A stretch of 64,000 nucleotides of DNA from Atherix ibis (lineage: Eukaryota; Arthropoda; Insecta; Diptera; Athericidae): assembly GCA_958298945.1 (NCBI GenBank), contig OY282606.1, positions 54,139,920 to 54,203,919 of the forward strand. Reading direction: 5' to 3'. The notes beneath the pieces were generated by a model that did no database searches, was not told the DNA's origin, and worked only from the letters and a program-made list of their open reading frames with translations. A program made the translations under genes and the position numbers. Positions 19,165-28,824 of the stretch are shown one piece after another; the stretch's first letter is position 1; each line of letters begins with the position of its first letter.

Positions 19165-20443
19165 TATATATATTGTATAAGGAATATTTTCAAATTTATT
19201 GCATTTGTTGTTAACTTTATACCTTAGAATAATTTTATGACAGCTACGTAAATTAAAAATATCCTTAAGTAAAATTTATGCTTAATTTATAATAATGTTC
19301 ATCATAGGTTCAATGCAAAACTTGAAAACTATAGAAGATTATTGAGCACAACGCCAAAAGTTAATTTTAAAAAAAATTGTTAAATTAAAAAACAATTTTT
19401 TTCATAGATATTAAAAATAACGGTTATAACAATCCTATTTCATTAAGCCCTAAAGTAGCAAATTATTCATTTTCTTAGATACTCGTAGTTCATTATTAAA
19501 TAGATGGTAAGGCGCAAAAGTATAAAAACTATATGAAAAAAATCTTAAGCAAAAATTTTTATTTATTTTACATATTTACATAAATATTATATTTAGATTT
19601 ATTCAAAGGTATTTTGATGTATTAAGTAATCAATAATCGTAGATTTGAGATACTCGTAAATTCGATATGGCTATATCTAAAGAGTAGCATATTTCATAAA
19701 TTTGTATATTTTGTACAGTTGATAAAATAACTTGAATAACAAAAATCAATACAACAGTTTATTTTAAAGAAAATAACATTTGTATGATATTTTTAATACT
19801 TGTATCTGAATAGGAAAATTTTCAGGAATTGATTTCTTCAATGTAGCATATGCGTTTAAATAGAATACTTAGTTTTTCTCAAATATTTTCTTTCATATTT
19901 TGCTTATTATCAATATAGAAAATAAAAATATGTATTGAAACTGTGTTTATTGATTTTATATACATACACGTATATATGAAAATATCACCACGTACAAATG
20001 TAAAAATGTATTTTTATATGCAATTTATAAGATTATATTTTTTGTACTTATTGAAAGATATTTTTGTACTATTGTGTTCAGTTTTACTAGTATTATGGAA
20101 TTTCCTCTTTTATAAAATGAATAATATTTTCAGAAAAATAAACAACAACTTATATATACGCAATAAATCCATATCCGTTTTGATGTTTTTATGACAAATA
20201 TTTCGATATCATGGATTTTATTCTAAGACAATTTTTATTTGACAACTCAAGCAGAATAAGGAATATAGATGAAATATGATTATCTCTATATTACTTGAAA
20301 AAGGGACATGTAATTTTTCATGTAAGAATATAAAAAAATATTCTTTTTGACTAGAAAATGCATCAACTAATATTATCTGATAAGTCCGAATTTATATCAA
20401 TGTATTTACCTGTTGATATTAGAACAGACGAATAGTAGAATTG
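19165..20443. other. AT-rich spacer
   Basis: No recognised gene or element. The 83-codon open frame at 19943-20194 is rich in Phe, Leu, Ile and Tyr as expected by chance in such DNA. Confidence 0.5.
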
Positions 20444-20448
20444 ATTAG
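20444..20448. repeat. Target-site duplication ATTAG, left
   Basis: Same five bases follow the right LTR at 25124-25128, marking integrase-mediated insertion. Confidence 0.9.
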
Positions 20449-20675
20449 TGTAGTATATCTACCAAACCTGAGTATAAACCGAGTGGCGTGATGTTTCATA
20501 CACGTCAATGCTACAATAAATAAGTTAATCACGTAGGCACTGCCATGCTTTTCATATGTCTCTGTATAATTATAATTGATTGATTAATAAACGTTCTATA
20601 TATATCGTTAACAAAATGAGCATATATATTTAATTACTGATCCCTTGTTCCTCAATCCAAGTCCAATATATAACA
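20449..20675 (+). repeat. 5' LTR of Ty3/gypsy element
   Basis: 227 bp, begins TGTAGTATATCTACC and ends TATATAACA. Contains GAGTATAAACC near 20469 as a possible TATA box and AATAAATAAG near 20514 or TTAATAAACG near 20582 as possible polyadenylation signals. Confidence 0.93.
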
Positions 20676-20676
20676 T

Positions 20677-20687
20677 TGGCGACGAGG
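20677..20687 (+). other. Primer-binding site complementary to tRNA-Ser 3' end
   Basis: TGGCGACGAGG starts one base after the 5' LTR. Its reverse complement CCTCGTCGCCA equals the 3' acceptor end plus CCA of insect tRNA-Ser(GCT) as I remember it. This supports tRNA-Ser priming of minus-strand synthesis. Confidence 0.75.
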
Positions 20688-20776
20688 TAAAAAGGAAAAA
20701 CAGAAAGTTAAAAAGTGACTTTCTCGTAAGAAGTGTATCTGTGATTGAAGTCGAAAGCAAAAAAGGTTCATACAAG

Positions 20777-21424
20777 ATGGACGAAGCCCAAGCACGAGAT
20801 TTACAAGAGCAGCTTAGAGAGGCCCAAATCACGCTGGAAAAAGTCAGAATGGAAAGAAACGAAGCAAATGCCGTTATAGAGGATATAAGAAAAGATTTGC
20901 TGAGGTTAAATAACCAGCGAGGAACGTACATGGACACAACACAGAATAACGCAACAGGCGGAAACGGAGGAATGCCGGCACCGATTCAAAACGTGCAAGT
21001 ATATTCAGCCACAGTAGGGTGTGTCGGGGAATATAATGAGCACGAGGATTGGAAAAACTACCAAGAAAGGTTGGAACAATACTTTATAGTAAATAACATA
21101 CTGGAGCCACATAGAAAGGTGGCTACGCTCATAACGGTCATTGGGACAAAAGGTTATGGAGTACTCGCAAATTTGTGCGACCCAGTATTACCATCGCAAA
21201 AAACATACGAGGAATTATGTGCTATACTGAAAAATCAATTCTCAAAGACAATATCGGTATTTCGTGAACGCACGGAATTTTTCGACTTAAAGCAAGGCGA
21301 GAATGAGTCGATTAGCCAGTGGTATATACGCTTGAAAGAAAAAGCCAGCACGTGCCAATGGGGTGCGCAGCTCGACTTGATGATTACGAATAAGTTCGTA
21401 GTGGGCCTAAAGAAAGAAAGGTAA
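20777..21424 (+). pseudogene. gag: Gag of the Ty3/gypsy element
   Basis: 215 codons from ATG 20777 (MDEAQARDLQEQLREAQ). N-terminal 50 residues form a likely coiled coil. The rest (WKNYQERLEQYFIVNNI, KTYEELCAILKNQF, ISQWYIRLKEKASTCQWG) is the capsid-like domain of gypsy Gag. It stops at TAA 21422-21424; remnants continue in other frames to the zinc knuckle. Chosen start is the first Met after the primer site that begins a Gag-like coil. Confidence 0.85.
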
Positions 21425-21527
21425 GCTTTGACAGAAAAAGTAAGCAAAGTGAAGCCATAAACCAAAGCAAAGCCGGTAAAGAGGGCTATAAAAAGAAATT
21501 TAACAAAGAGTCAAAAGGCGGCAAACA

Positions 21528-21824
21528 ATGCCCGCAGACTGCAAATTTAAATCCTATAAATGCAACCGTTTCGGTATAATAGGGCATTTAGGAAAAATAT
21601 GCCAGAAAAAAGGAAAGGAACAAGCTAAACAGCACTTCGTGGAGATAGAAAACCACAACTGGACAAGCGAAGAGGTTCACTTTCAAGCAACAAAGGCAGG
21701 ATACGTCAAACCAACGCAAATCCAAATAAAGACAGGAAACAAGCAATTGCTAGCTGAACTTGATTTAGGAGCAAGCAGATCGGTAATTCCGGAGGAATTA
21801 TACAAAAGGCATTTCACAGCATAA
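21528..21824 (+). pseudogene. Nucleocapsid knuckle and protease
   Basis: CNRFGIIGHLGKIC resembles a CCHC knuckle of the form C-x-x-x-G-x-x-G-H-x4-C, with the second cysteine replaced by Phe. Further on, LLAELDLGASRSVIPEELY is the aspartic protease site; the active-site D-T/S-G-A appears as D-L-G-A. TAA 21822-21824 ends the frame; the rest of protease (LLLGRDMMEALGY) is in another frame at 21826-22040. Confidence 0.8.
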
Positions 21825-22216
21825 ATTGCAACCAGTGAATACTACGTTAAGATTCTATGACGGGAGCGCAATTGCACCAGAAGGTCAGATCTACGTAGAA
21901 ATAAAGGATGGTAGAAAAAAAGCAAAATGTCAATTAATAGTCGTAAAAACAGGCTGTAGATTATTGTTGGGTAGAGACATGATGGAAGCACTAGGATACA
22001 AGATAGTGGAAATCAACCATGTTGAATTAAAAGGACTAAAATTACAAGAAATAATCGACAAGCACAAGACACATTTCGACGGCAAGTTCGGAAGGTATAA
22101 ATACGGCAAAATAGACATAAAGATGCAAGATAATGCGAAACCAGTGTTCTGCAAACCCAGGGCGACACCGTTTGCTTTCAAGAAGACAACCGGAGATCAG
22201 CTAGGCCAAGGTTAAG

Positions 22217-22739
22217 CACAACGAATGGGGCACACCATTAGTGCCTGTGCTAAAGAAAGGAGGTGGAGTAAGGATCTGTGGCGATTACAAGGTCACGATC
22301 AATAAATACATGTTAGATGTAAAACACCCCGCACCAAAAGTGGAAGAAGTATTCGCAGAACTGGGAGGTGGAGAAAGGTTCACGAAATTAGATATGTCAG
22401 CGGCCTACAATCAGCTAGAGCTGATTGACAGATCAAAGAAATTGTGCGCATGGAGCACACCTAAAGGTATTTATTTGCACAACCGATTACCCTATGGAAC
22501 GAAAACAGCAGCAGCAGAGTTCGACAAGGTAGTAGAAAAAGTATTACAAGGAGCCAAAGGAACTGCAGCATTTCCAGACGACATAGTGGTGACGGGCAGA
22601 AATAATAACGAGCATATGCAAAATTTAAACGAAGTTTTGCAGAGGTTAGAAGAAGCCGGACTAAAGCTTAACCTTAAAAAAGTGCCAGTTTTTCCAAAAG
22701 GAAATCAGATACCTGGGGCACATCATAAGCAAGAATGGG
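22217..22739 (+). pseudogene. Ty3/gypsy reverse transcriptase
   Basis: Reads HNEWGTPLVPVLKKGGGVRI, KLDMSAAYNQLELI (first catalytic aspartate), LPYGTKTAAAEF and FPDDIVVTG (usual F/Y-x-DD). All three catalytic aspartates remain. A frameshift lies upstream near 22200 and another near 22700 before the RNase H domain. Confidence 0.9.
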
Positions 22740-23760
22740 TTGTCCAAGGACCCAGAAAAAATCGCAGCCATGGTCGAAGCAAAGAGACCAGAAAACATAA
22801 CAGATGTAAAAGCATTCACAGGACTGGTGACATTCTACGGAAAATTTGTACTGAGATTAGCTAAAATTTTGAAGCCGATTTATGAAGTACAAAACAAAGA
22901 AAGATTTCAATGGGCAAGAAATGCAGAAAAGGCATTTATTGAAGTCAAGAAAGAACTAGCATCGGACAGAAATTCGGTACACTACAACCCAGATTATCCG
23001 ATAAAACTAGTGACAGACGCATCCGACCAGGGCATAGCAGCAGTACTAATGCACGAAATGCCAAACGGGGAGGATAGACCAGTTACCTTCATATCAAGGA
23101 CGCTAACGAAAGCGGAAGGTAATTACGCAATTTTGCACAAAGAGGCGTTAGCCATTTATTGGGCTTTTCGGAAATTGTACCAATATTTGGCAGGTATGCA
23201 TTTCAAGTTATGTACTGACCACAGGCCATTGATAACGATTTTTGGCGAGCATAAGGGCATACCACAGATGGCAGCAGGAAGGTTGCAAAGATGGGCTTTG
23301 TTTATGAGTGGATTTGACTACCAGATAGAGCACATAAAAGGCAAGAACAATGAGCCAGCCAACACATTATCGCGTCTACCCAGAAATAAAAGAGATTTAG
23401 TTCAAGAGGAAGAGGACTATCTACATTTCATGGTGGAAGACCAGCTACCGCTAAGGTCAGAAGACTTAGCGAGAGAAACTAGAAAAGATCCAGTACTGAG
23501 CAAGGTATTTTTATACAAGACAACTAGATGGCCTAGTCAAATTGAAGAGTCAATTAAGCCTTTCGTACAAAGAAAGCAAGAAATCTTCATAGAAAAAAAT
23601 GTGCTAATGTGGGGATGCCGAGTAATGATATTGGAGAACTGCAAGCAAATATTGCTGAAAGAAATACACGGATGTCACATGGGCATCAGCAAAATGAAGG
23701 CGATCGCTCGACAATATTTTTGGTGGCCAAAGTTGGACAAAAACATAGAAAGCTTTGCAA
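22740..23760 (+). pseudogene. RNase H, chromodomain-free linker and integrase zinc finger
   Basis: Continuous 340-codon frame: RPENITDVKAFTGLVTFYGK (connection), TDASDQGIAAVLMH, LHKEALAIYWAFRKLYQYLA and CTDHRPLITIFG give RNase H. HMGISKMKAIARQYFWWPKL holds the integrase HH pair. The matching CC pair (GCIAC) is in the next frame from 23755, so the frame breaks inside the integrase zinc finger. Confidence 0.9.
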
Positions 23761-24939
23761 AAAGGTTGCATAGCATGTCTGACAGAATCCAGCAGTCCGG
23801 AAAAATCAGGATTAAAGAAGTTTCCTGACAGCAAATATGTGTTCGAAAGGGTGCACATAGACTTTCTAGGACCACACAGGGGCAAGATGTATCTGATACT
23901 GATAGATGCATACTCTAGATGGCCAGAAATTGTCCACATAACAAAAACAGATTCGACAAATACGATCGAAAAACTGAGGGAAATATTCGCAAGATATGGT
24001 ATACCAGACACACTAATCTCAGATAATGGAGCACAGCTAGTGTCAGAAGAATTCGAAAGATTCTGCAAAATGAACGGAATTATGCACAAAACAGGTCCGC
24101 CATACCATCCACAAACAAATGGATTAGCTGAGAACGGAGTGAAATATTTTCAAAAAGGCTTAGAAAAAGCATTAAAAGATAACAAGGCTCGCGACAGCGC
24201 AAATAATCTAATCAGCAAGTACTTATTCGCCTAGAGAAACGCACCACACCTAACAACAGGGGAATCACCAGCGAACAAATTTTTGGGCAGAAGCTTAAGA
24301 AGTAGATTAGATTTGCTAAAAATACCAAAAACAGCAGAAATAATCCAAAAGCAAATACAGTATTTCAGAGGACACAGAGATGTCACATTCTCAAAAGGAG
24401 AAAGGGTGATAGCTCGGGATTACAAGAATCCTATGAAGCCAGGTTGGCAACCAGCAACTGTGGAGGAAGTTAAAGGGGAAAAGACATTCATATATAAACC
24501 CGACTTTCAACCAAACCTAAGATGGCAAAGAGGTGACGATCAGATGCGCAAATCAGGTCAATTCTACAAAGCAGCTACAAGAGTACTTCTAGAACAAGAA
24601 AAGGCAAACGAATATAAAGAAGAGCCTGACACAAAGGATGAGCCAATCATATCTGAATCGAACCTAGAGAAAGCAACAGAAGACTCAAAAGGAGTAGTTG
24701 AAGAACCAACCGCAGTCCAACAAGAAGTACAATCATCCAAGGGAGATCCAGCCGACACCCAAGAAAAGCAGACCCAGAATCAAGTACGAACCGGATCCAA
24801 GTTTAAACGTAAACCAAAGGGAGCCACGAGTTCGAAAACCAGTGAACAGAATGAATATGTAAGATTCAAGCTAAGCGGGGAAGAGTGTAGTATATCTATA
24901 TATAGTACACCCAGCCTGAGTATAAACCTAGTGGCGTGA
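23755..24939 (+). pseudogene. Integrase core and C-terminal tail
   Basis: Frame holds GCIACL, then the D,D35E core: ERVHIDFLGPHRGKMYLILI, TLISDNGAQLVSEEF and HPQTNGLAENGVKYF, with D, D and E all present. TAG at 24232-24234 interrupts it; the same frame then runs on with FSKGERVIARDY and a charged tail (SNLEKATEDSKGVVEEP). Reading continues across the polypurine tract into the 3' LTR and stops at TGA 24937-24939, so pol ends inside the LTR. Confidence 0.9.
24872..24885 (+). other. Polypurine tract
   Basis: AAGCGGGGAAGAG lies immediately upstream of the 3' LTR, the position of the plus-strand primer. One C interrupts the purines. Confidence 0.7.
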
Positions 24940-25123
24940 TGTTTCATACACGTTAATGCTACAATAAATAAGTTAATCACGTAGGCACTGCCATGCTTTT
25001 CATATGCCTCTGTATAATTATAATTGATTGATTAATAAACGTTCTATATATATTGTTAACAAAATGAGCATATATATTTAATTACTGATCCCTTGTTCCT
25101 CAATCCAAGTCCAATATATTACA
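24886..25123 (+). repeat. 3' LTR of Ty3/gypsy element
   Basis: 238 bp, begins TGTAGTATATCTATATATAG and ends TATATTACA. Relative to the 5' LTR it has about 11 extra bases near position 12 and five substitutions. Confidence 0.93.
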
Positions 25124-25128
25124 ATTAG
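25124..25128. repeat. Target-site duplication ATTAG, right
   Basis: Pairs with 20444-20448. Confidence 0.9.
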
Positions 25129-25444
25129 TATCCAGTTTGTTTATTAATTTATATTTACTTATATTAATAGTATAGAAATATGAAATTTAAAATTAAATAG
25201 TGCTATTGTTGTCGTACACTTTGAAGGGAATTTTTTGAGGATACGGTTCCCTAAAAAGAGGATTAGTTATAAGATGGATATACATACGTATAGAAGTTTT
25301 TACGAGAAAGGTTGATAACTCAGCTTATATCAAATAAGAATTTCGGTGATACATAGTATATAGATGTACTATATCATAAGACTGGACGGCTTTTGAAACA
25401 TAAGTTCTGTTGGGTATAGAACAGAAAAGTTCTGTTTGAACATC
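25129..25444. other. AT-rich spacer
   Basis: No recognised gene or repeat. Confidence 0.5.
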
Positions 25445-25690
25445 CATTTACAGGAGTCGAACTTCTGAGAACCTGCAATGAGATTGGGGCCTTCTCAAGT
25501 TTGGATTCACTACCGAAATTGATCCTTTAAACTTGGGGTTGGATGCCTTTTCAGTAGTATATAATGTGTGTATGCATGAAACAATCTTTTCCTACTGGTG
25601 GAAAGAACAACTGCTTATCCTTCTACAAAAAGGTAAGAAACCATCTGATGGACCCATCCTCCTACATGCCTATTTGATTTTCACGTTTTA
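25445..25690 (+). mobile_element. R1-clade fragment related to the one at 1-2150
   Basis: Shares GGAGTCGAACTTCTGAGA with 117-135 and matching sequence up to GGTAAGAAACC (about 610 and 25642). Encodes broken VELLRTCNEIG and, in another frame, SVVYNVCMHETIFSYWWKEQ before LLILLQKGKKP. It lacks the roughly 300-bp insert present in the first copy, which is how that insert was recognised. Confidence 0.72.
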
Positions 25691-26074
25691 TAATATATTT
25701 ATTATTTGCTTAACAATACTATTTTAGTTAGAATGCATTTACTTGAAATAAGTATGTATAAATTTTATTTTTCTGTTAAAGATATTAATATTTAGATCAA
25801 TTAATTTTTGTTAGTTTTGTACATGGTTTTCTTAAAAAAAAATTTGTTTCTTTTCATTTTACATTATTTTTTTGCAGCTTACAAAAATCTACCATTTTCT
25901 TATAGGACGTATTTTATTAAACACGCTATTTTTAAAGAACTTTTTTTTTGTTAAGTATATTCATAATTCAAAAAATTAGTTTCATTTTTATGGTGTATAA
26001 CTTGAAATTTTTTAAATTTGTCTGACAAAATTAACTTAGGATAAATAATTTAAAACTTAATTAGAATGAAATTG
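25691..26074. other. AT-rich spacer
   Basis: No recognised feature. Confidence 0.5.
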
Positions 26075-26076
26075 TA

Positions 26077-26962
26077 TTGGGTTGTTCGGAATGTAATTTC
26101 GTTTTTTCCCAACAGGCGACTTAATTGAATTTTTTCACAAACAACTTCATAATCATATGTATTTTGACAGCTGATATAGCAAGGCTTGCTTGTAAAAAAG
26201 CAATAATCGACTGATTCTGCACAGGAATTTTTGGTTGATACCCTTTTAAATATGGAAAGTGAAAAACAGCATTTTCGGCATATTTTACTTTTTTACTATA
26301 GAAAAGATAAAAATGCTGTTCAAGCAATAAAAAATTATCCGATGGAGAAGAAGTGTTATCTCGAAGATGCACCACGTTCTGGAAGTTCAGTTGAAGCTGA
26401 TGAAATAAAGAAATTAATTGATGCAAACCGGCAATTAACAATTCGTGAGATCGCTGAGAGATTAAATTTATCAAATTCGACCGTTCATTACCATTTGAAA
26501 TGGTTAGGTTTAATCTTAAAGCTTAGTACATGGGTTCCTCATCTTCTTACGGAAAAAAATTTGTGCCGTCGCATTGACGTTTGTGATTTGCTTCTCAAAC
26601 GCCAAGAAAATGATCCATTTTTGAAGCATATCTTCACTGGGGACGAGAAATGGGTTGTTTACAACAATGTTAAGCGCAAAAGATCCTGGAGTAGAAAAGA
26701 TGAACTGGCTCAAAGCACTTCGAAATCCAGCATTTATCAAAAAAAGGTTATGCTATCTGTTTGGTGGGATTTCAAATGAATCGTTTAATTTGAGCTTCTA
26801 CCAAGTAACACAACGATCAATTCTGAAGTTTAATGTCATCAGTTGGACAAATTTAATGATTCACTTAAAGAAAAAAGGCCAGAATAAAATATTAATTTAC
26901 TATAAGAAAATCGTCTTTCATTTTTATAAAAAAAAATCGAAAATACTTTCCGAACAACCCAA
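26077..26962 (+). mobile_element. mariner transposon with internal deletion
   Basis: 886 bp flanked by TA (26075-26076 and 26963-26964). Ends TTGGGTTGTTCGGAATGTAA and, reversed, TTGGGTTGTTCGGAAAGTAT. The transposase is truncated after the first catalytic region; about 400 bp that should hold the second and third aspartates is missing. A 192-bp miniature relative is at 53579-53770. Confidence 0.92.
26252..26779 (+). pseudogene. mariner transposase, N-terminal half
   Basis: MESEKQHFRHILLFYYRK, then a shortened first helix-turn-helix, EIAERLNLSNSTVHYHLKWL (second helix-turn-helix), WVPHLLTEKN linker and IFTGDEKWVVYNNVKRKRSW with the first catalytic aspartate. Stops at TGA 26777-26779 after VWWDFK. 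Like mauritiana/mellifera-type mariners by recall. Confidence 0.88.
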
Positions 26963-26964
26963 TA

Positions 26965-27394
26965 CTTGTTGACTGATTTGTAAATTTATATTAGAGTTTT
27001 ATGTAAGATAGTTTTCTTATGAACCCAAAACCAGGTTTATTAGTTATAGAACTGTTTACTAAGTGCCAAGAAATACATATTAAATTATTTCAATATTTTA
27101 AAAGTATGTTACATCTTTTGATAAATAGCTTTGAATTAATAATGGCATCCGGTATACAATAATTGTATAATACAGCACAATACCCATGGTTTATATACAT
27201 TGAAAATGAAGGATGTACCATCTGAAAAAAATACACATATATAAACGACCATCAGCGAATTCAGTTTGAAGGCCTGCATCCAAACGTCGAAATTTTTGAT
27301 GAATTTTCCTAATAAAATTGGATTAACGAACTCAATTTCTTTCGAATATTGTTCTAGAATTATCCTTTCAAATATCATCAAAGAAAAAAGTCCA
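26965..27394. other. AT-rich spacer
   Basis: No recognised feature apart from possible decayed transposase adjoining the remnant at 27395-27470. Confidence 0.4.
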
Positions 27395-27470
27395 ACGGTG
27401 TTAAAGTGTTATGTGGCTCGTAGCGCCGTCTCGTTGAAACCAAAATTTATTCATACTCAATTCATCAAGT
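27395..27470 (-). pseudogene. Visitor-like transposase remnant (tentative)
   Basis: Minus strand reads MNKFWFQRDGATSHI, matching the second catalytic block (WFQQDGATxHT) of DD41D transposases. Flanking sequence diverges too far to follow; no ends seen. Confidence 0.45.
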
Positions 27471-27624
27471 AGCCTTGCCTCTTCATGATCATTCCAGATT
27501 CGATAGTTTGGTTTACAAACAGAACGCACGTTAATGCAGTAATTTTGAATGATTAAAATGCATTGATTTGTTGTTCAATTAATGGGCTTTTGACAGATAC
27601 TTCAAAGAAAAAATATGACATGTA

Positions 27625-28824
27625 CGAGGACTGTTCAAAAAGTATCGCGAATTTTGAATTTCCACGGGTTACGTGTATTCGATTTTCGAATTTTTGTGGC
27701 GTTATATTGGTACTCATATCTCTCACTTATGCCGACAAGTTCGGCTATTTTCAATGTTTAGGTAATTTTTGACAGTTGTTTGCTTGGACGTGTTTTGGCT
27801 CGTCTTCTAATTTTGCCCACTCCAAAAAATGGATAAAAAAATATGTATCATATTTTGTGTGACAAACAAAATTAATTGCGCGGACGCATTTCGAATATTG
27901 ACTGTGTCATATGGTGAAGCTACCTTGGACAGAAGCAACGTTCATGGGTAGTATAAAATGTTCACAGAGGGCCGAGAAGATGTGAACGACGAAAAGCGTG
28001 CCGGACGCCCGAGCATTGATGAAGTGAGGAAAATATGAGTAGTATTGGCCAATTGCCGAATCACCGTTAGAAAAGTTGCTGAGGACTTAAAAATATTGAT
28101 TGGCTAGTGCCATTCTATTTTTACCAATGATTTGGTCGTGCGACGGGTCGCCGCGAATTTCGTACCAAAATTACTCAATTTCGACCAAAAACAGCATCGT
28201 ATTAATATTGCTAAAAAGCTGTTGGACTCTGTCCGCGACGACCCAAATTTGCTCCAGAGGGTCATAACTGGTGACGAATCATGGGTTTATGGTTATGACG
28301 TAGAAACCAAACCTCAATTATCCCAATGGAAGCTGCCGCACGAGCCAAGACCGAAAAAAGCGCTCAATAAAGAATATTACCCGCAAGTTATGCGAAGCAA
28401 TCCACCAGAAACGCCCGGACTTGTGGAAGAACAAAAATTGCTTTTGCATCATGATAACGCCCCTGCTCACGCATCGTTGCTTGTGAGCGAATTTTTGGCC
28501 AAAAACAACACATTAATAATGCCGCAGCCACCATATTCCCCAGATCTGGCCCCCTGTGACTTTTTCTTGTTCCCGAAACTGAAGAGCCCCATGAAAGGAC
28601 GACGCTACGCTACGATTGAGGAGATAAAGACGGAATCGAAGGAGGACCTGTACAAAATCACAAAAAATGATTTTTTTGAAGTGCTTCGAGGATTGGAAAA
28701 AACGTTGGCACAAGTGTATAATATCTGGTGGGGATTATTTTAAAGGGGACAGAATAGATATTCATGAATAAATAAATAATTTCCAAAAAACACAAAATTC
28801 GCGATACTTTTTGAACGGATATCG
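27625..28824 (+). mobile_element. mariner transposon (DD34D), longest copy of the CGAGG-TCTGTTC family
   Basis: About 1200 bp. Left end CGAGGACTGTTCAAAAAGTA next to TA 27623-27624; right end reversed reads CGATATCCGTTCAAAAAGTA, with the right TA changed. The 5' UTR of about 200 bp is the sequence that became both arms of the foldback copies at 12411 and 59958. Contains one broken transposase. Confidence 0.9.
27829..28743 (+). pseudogene. mariner transposase, near full length
   Basis: Begins near MDKKICIIFCVTNKINCADA; KMFTEGREDVNDEKRAGRPS is the domain linker. TGA near 28036 and other stops break the second helix-turn-helix. From 28132 open: FVPKLLNFDQKQHRINIAKK, VITGDESWVYGYDVETKP, LHHDNAPAHASLLVSEFLAK and YSPDLAPCDFFLFPKLKSPM. 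I count 34 residues between second and third aspartates. About 35-40 residues are deleted after RPKKA. The end QVYNIWWGLF departs from the usual GDYFEGD. Confidence 0.88.

Larger units (their letters stand above)
20449..25123 (+). mobile_element. Ty3/gypsy LTR retrotransposon, full-length but degenerate
   Basis: 4675 bp with two LTRs, a primer-binding site, a polypurine tract, gag and pol, and a 5-bp target duplication ATTAG (20444-20448 and 25124-25128). Domain order gag, zinc knuckle, protease, reverse transcriptase, RNase H, integrase defines Ty3/gypsy. No env-like frame follows integrase. The tRNA-Ser primer is known for the Mag lineage, and the pol sequence fits that type by recall. The LTRs differ at 5 substitutions in about 210 aligned bases plus an indel near their start, yet the coding region has at least five frame changes or stops. 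Confidence 0.95.

Noticed and set aside
19943..20194. 83-codon open frame that looks like a membrane peptide
   Set aside because: Phe/Ile/Leu/Tyr richness is expected from AT-rich DNA; no splice or conservation evidence.
23604..24089. Minus-strand open frame of 161 codons
   Set aside because: Antisense to the Ty3/gypsy integrase core.
24235..24939. env-like gene after integrase that would make the element an endogenous retrovirus
   Set aside because: The segment is in the integrase frame, has no signal peptide or membrane segment, and runs straight into the LTR.
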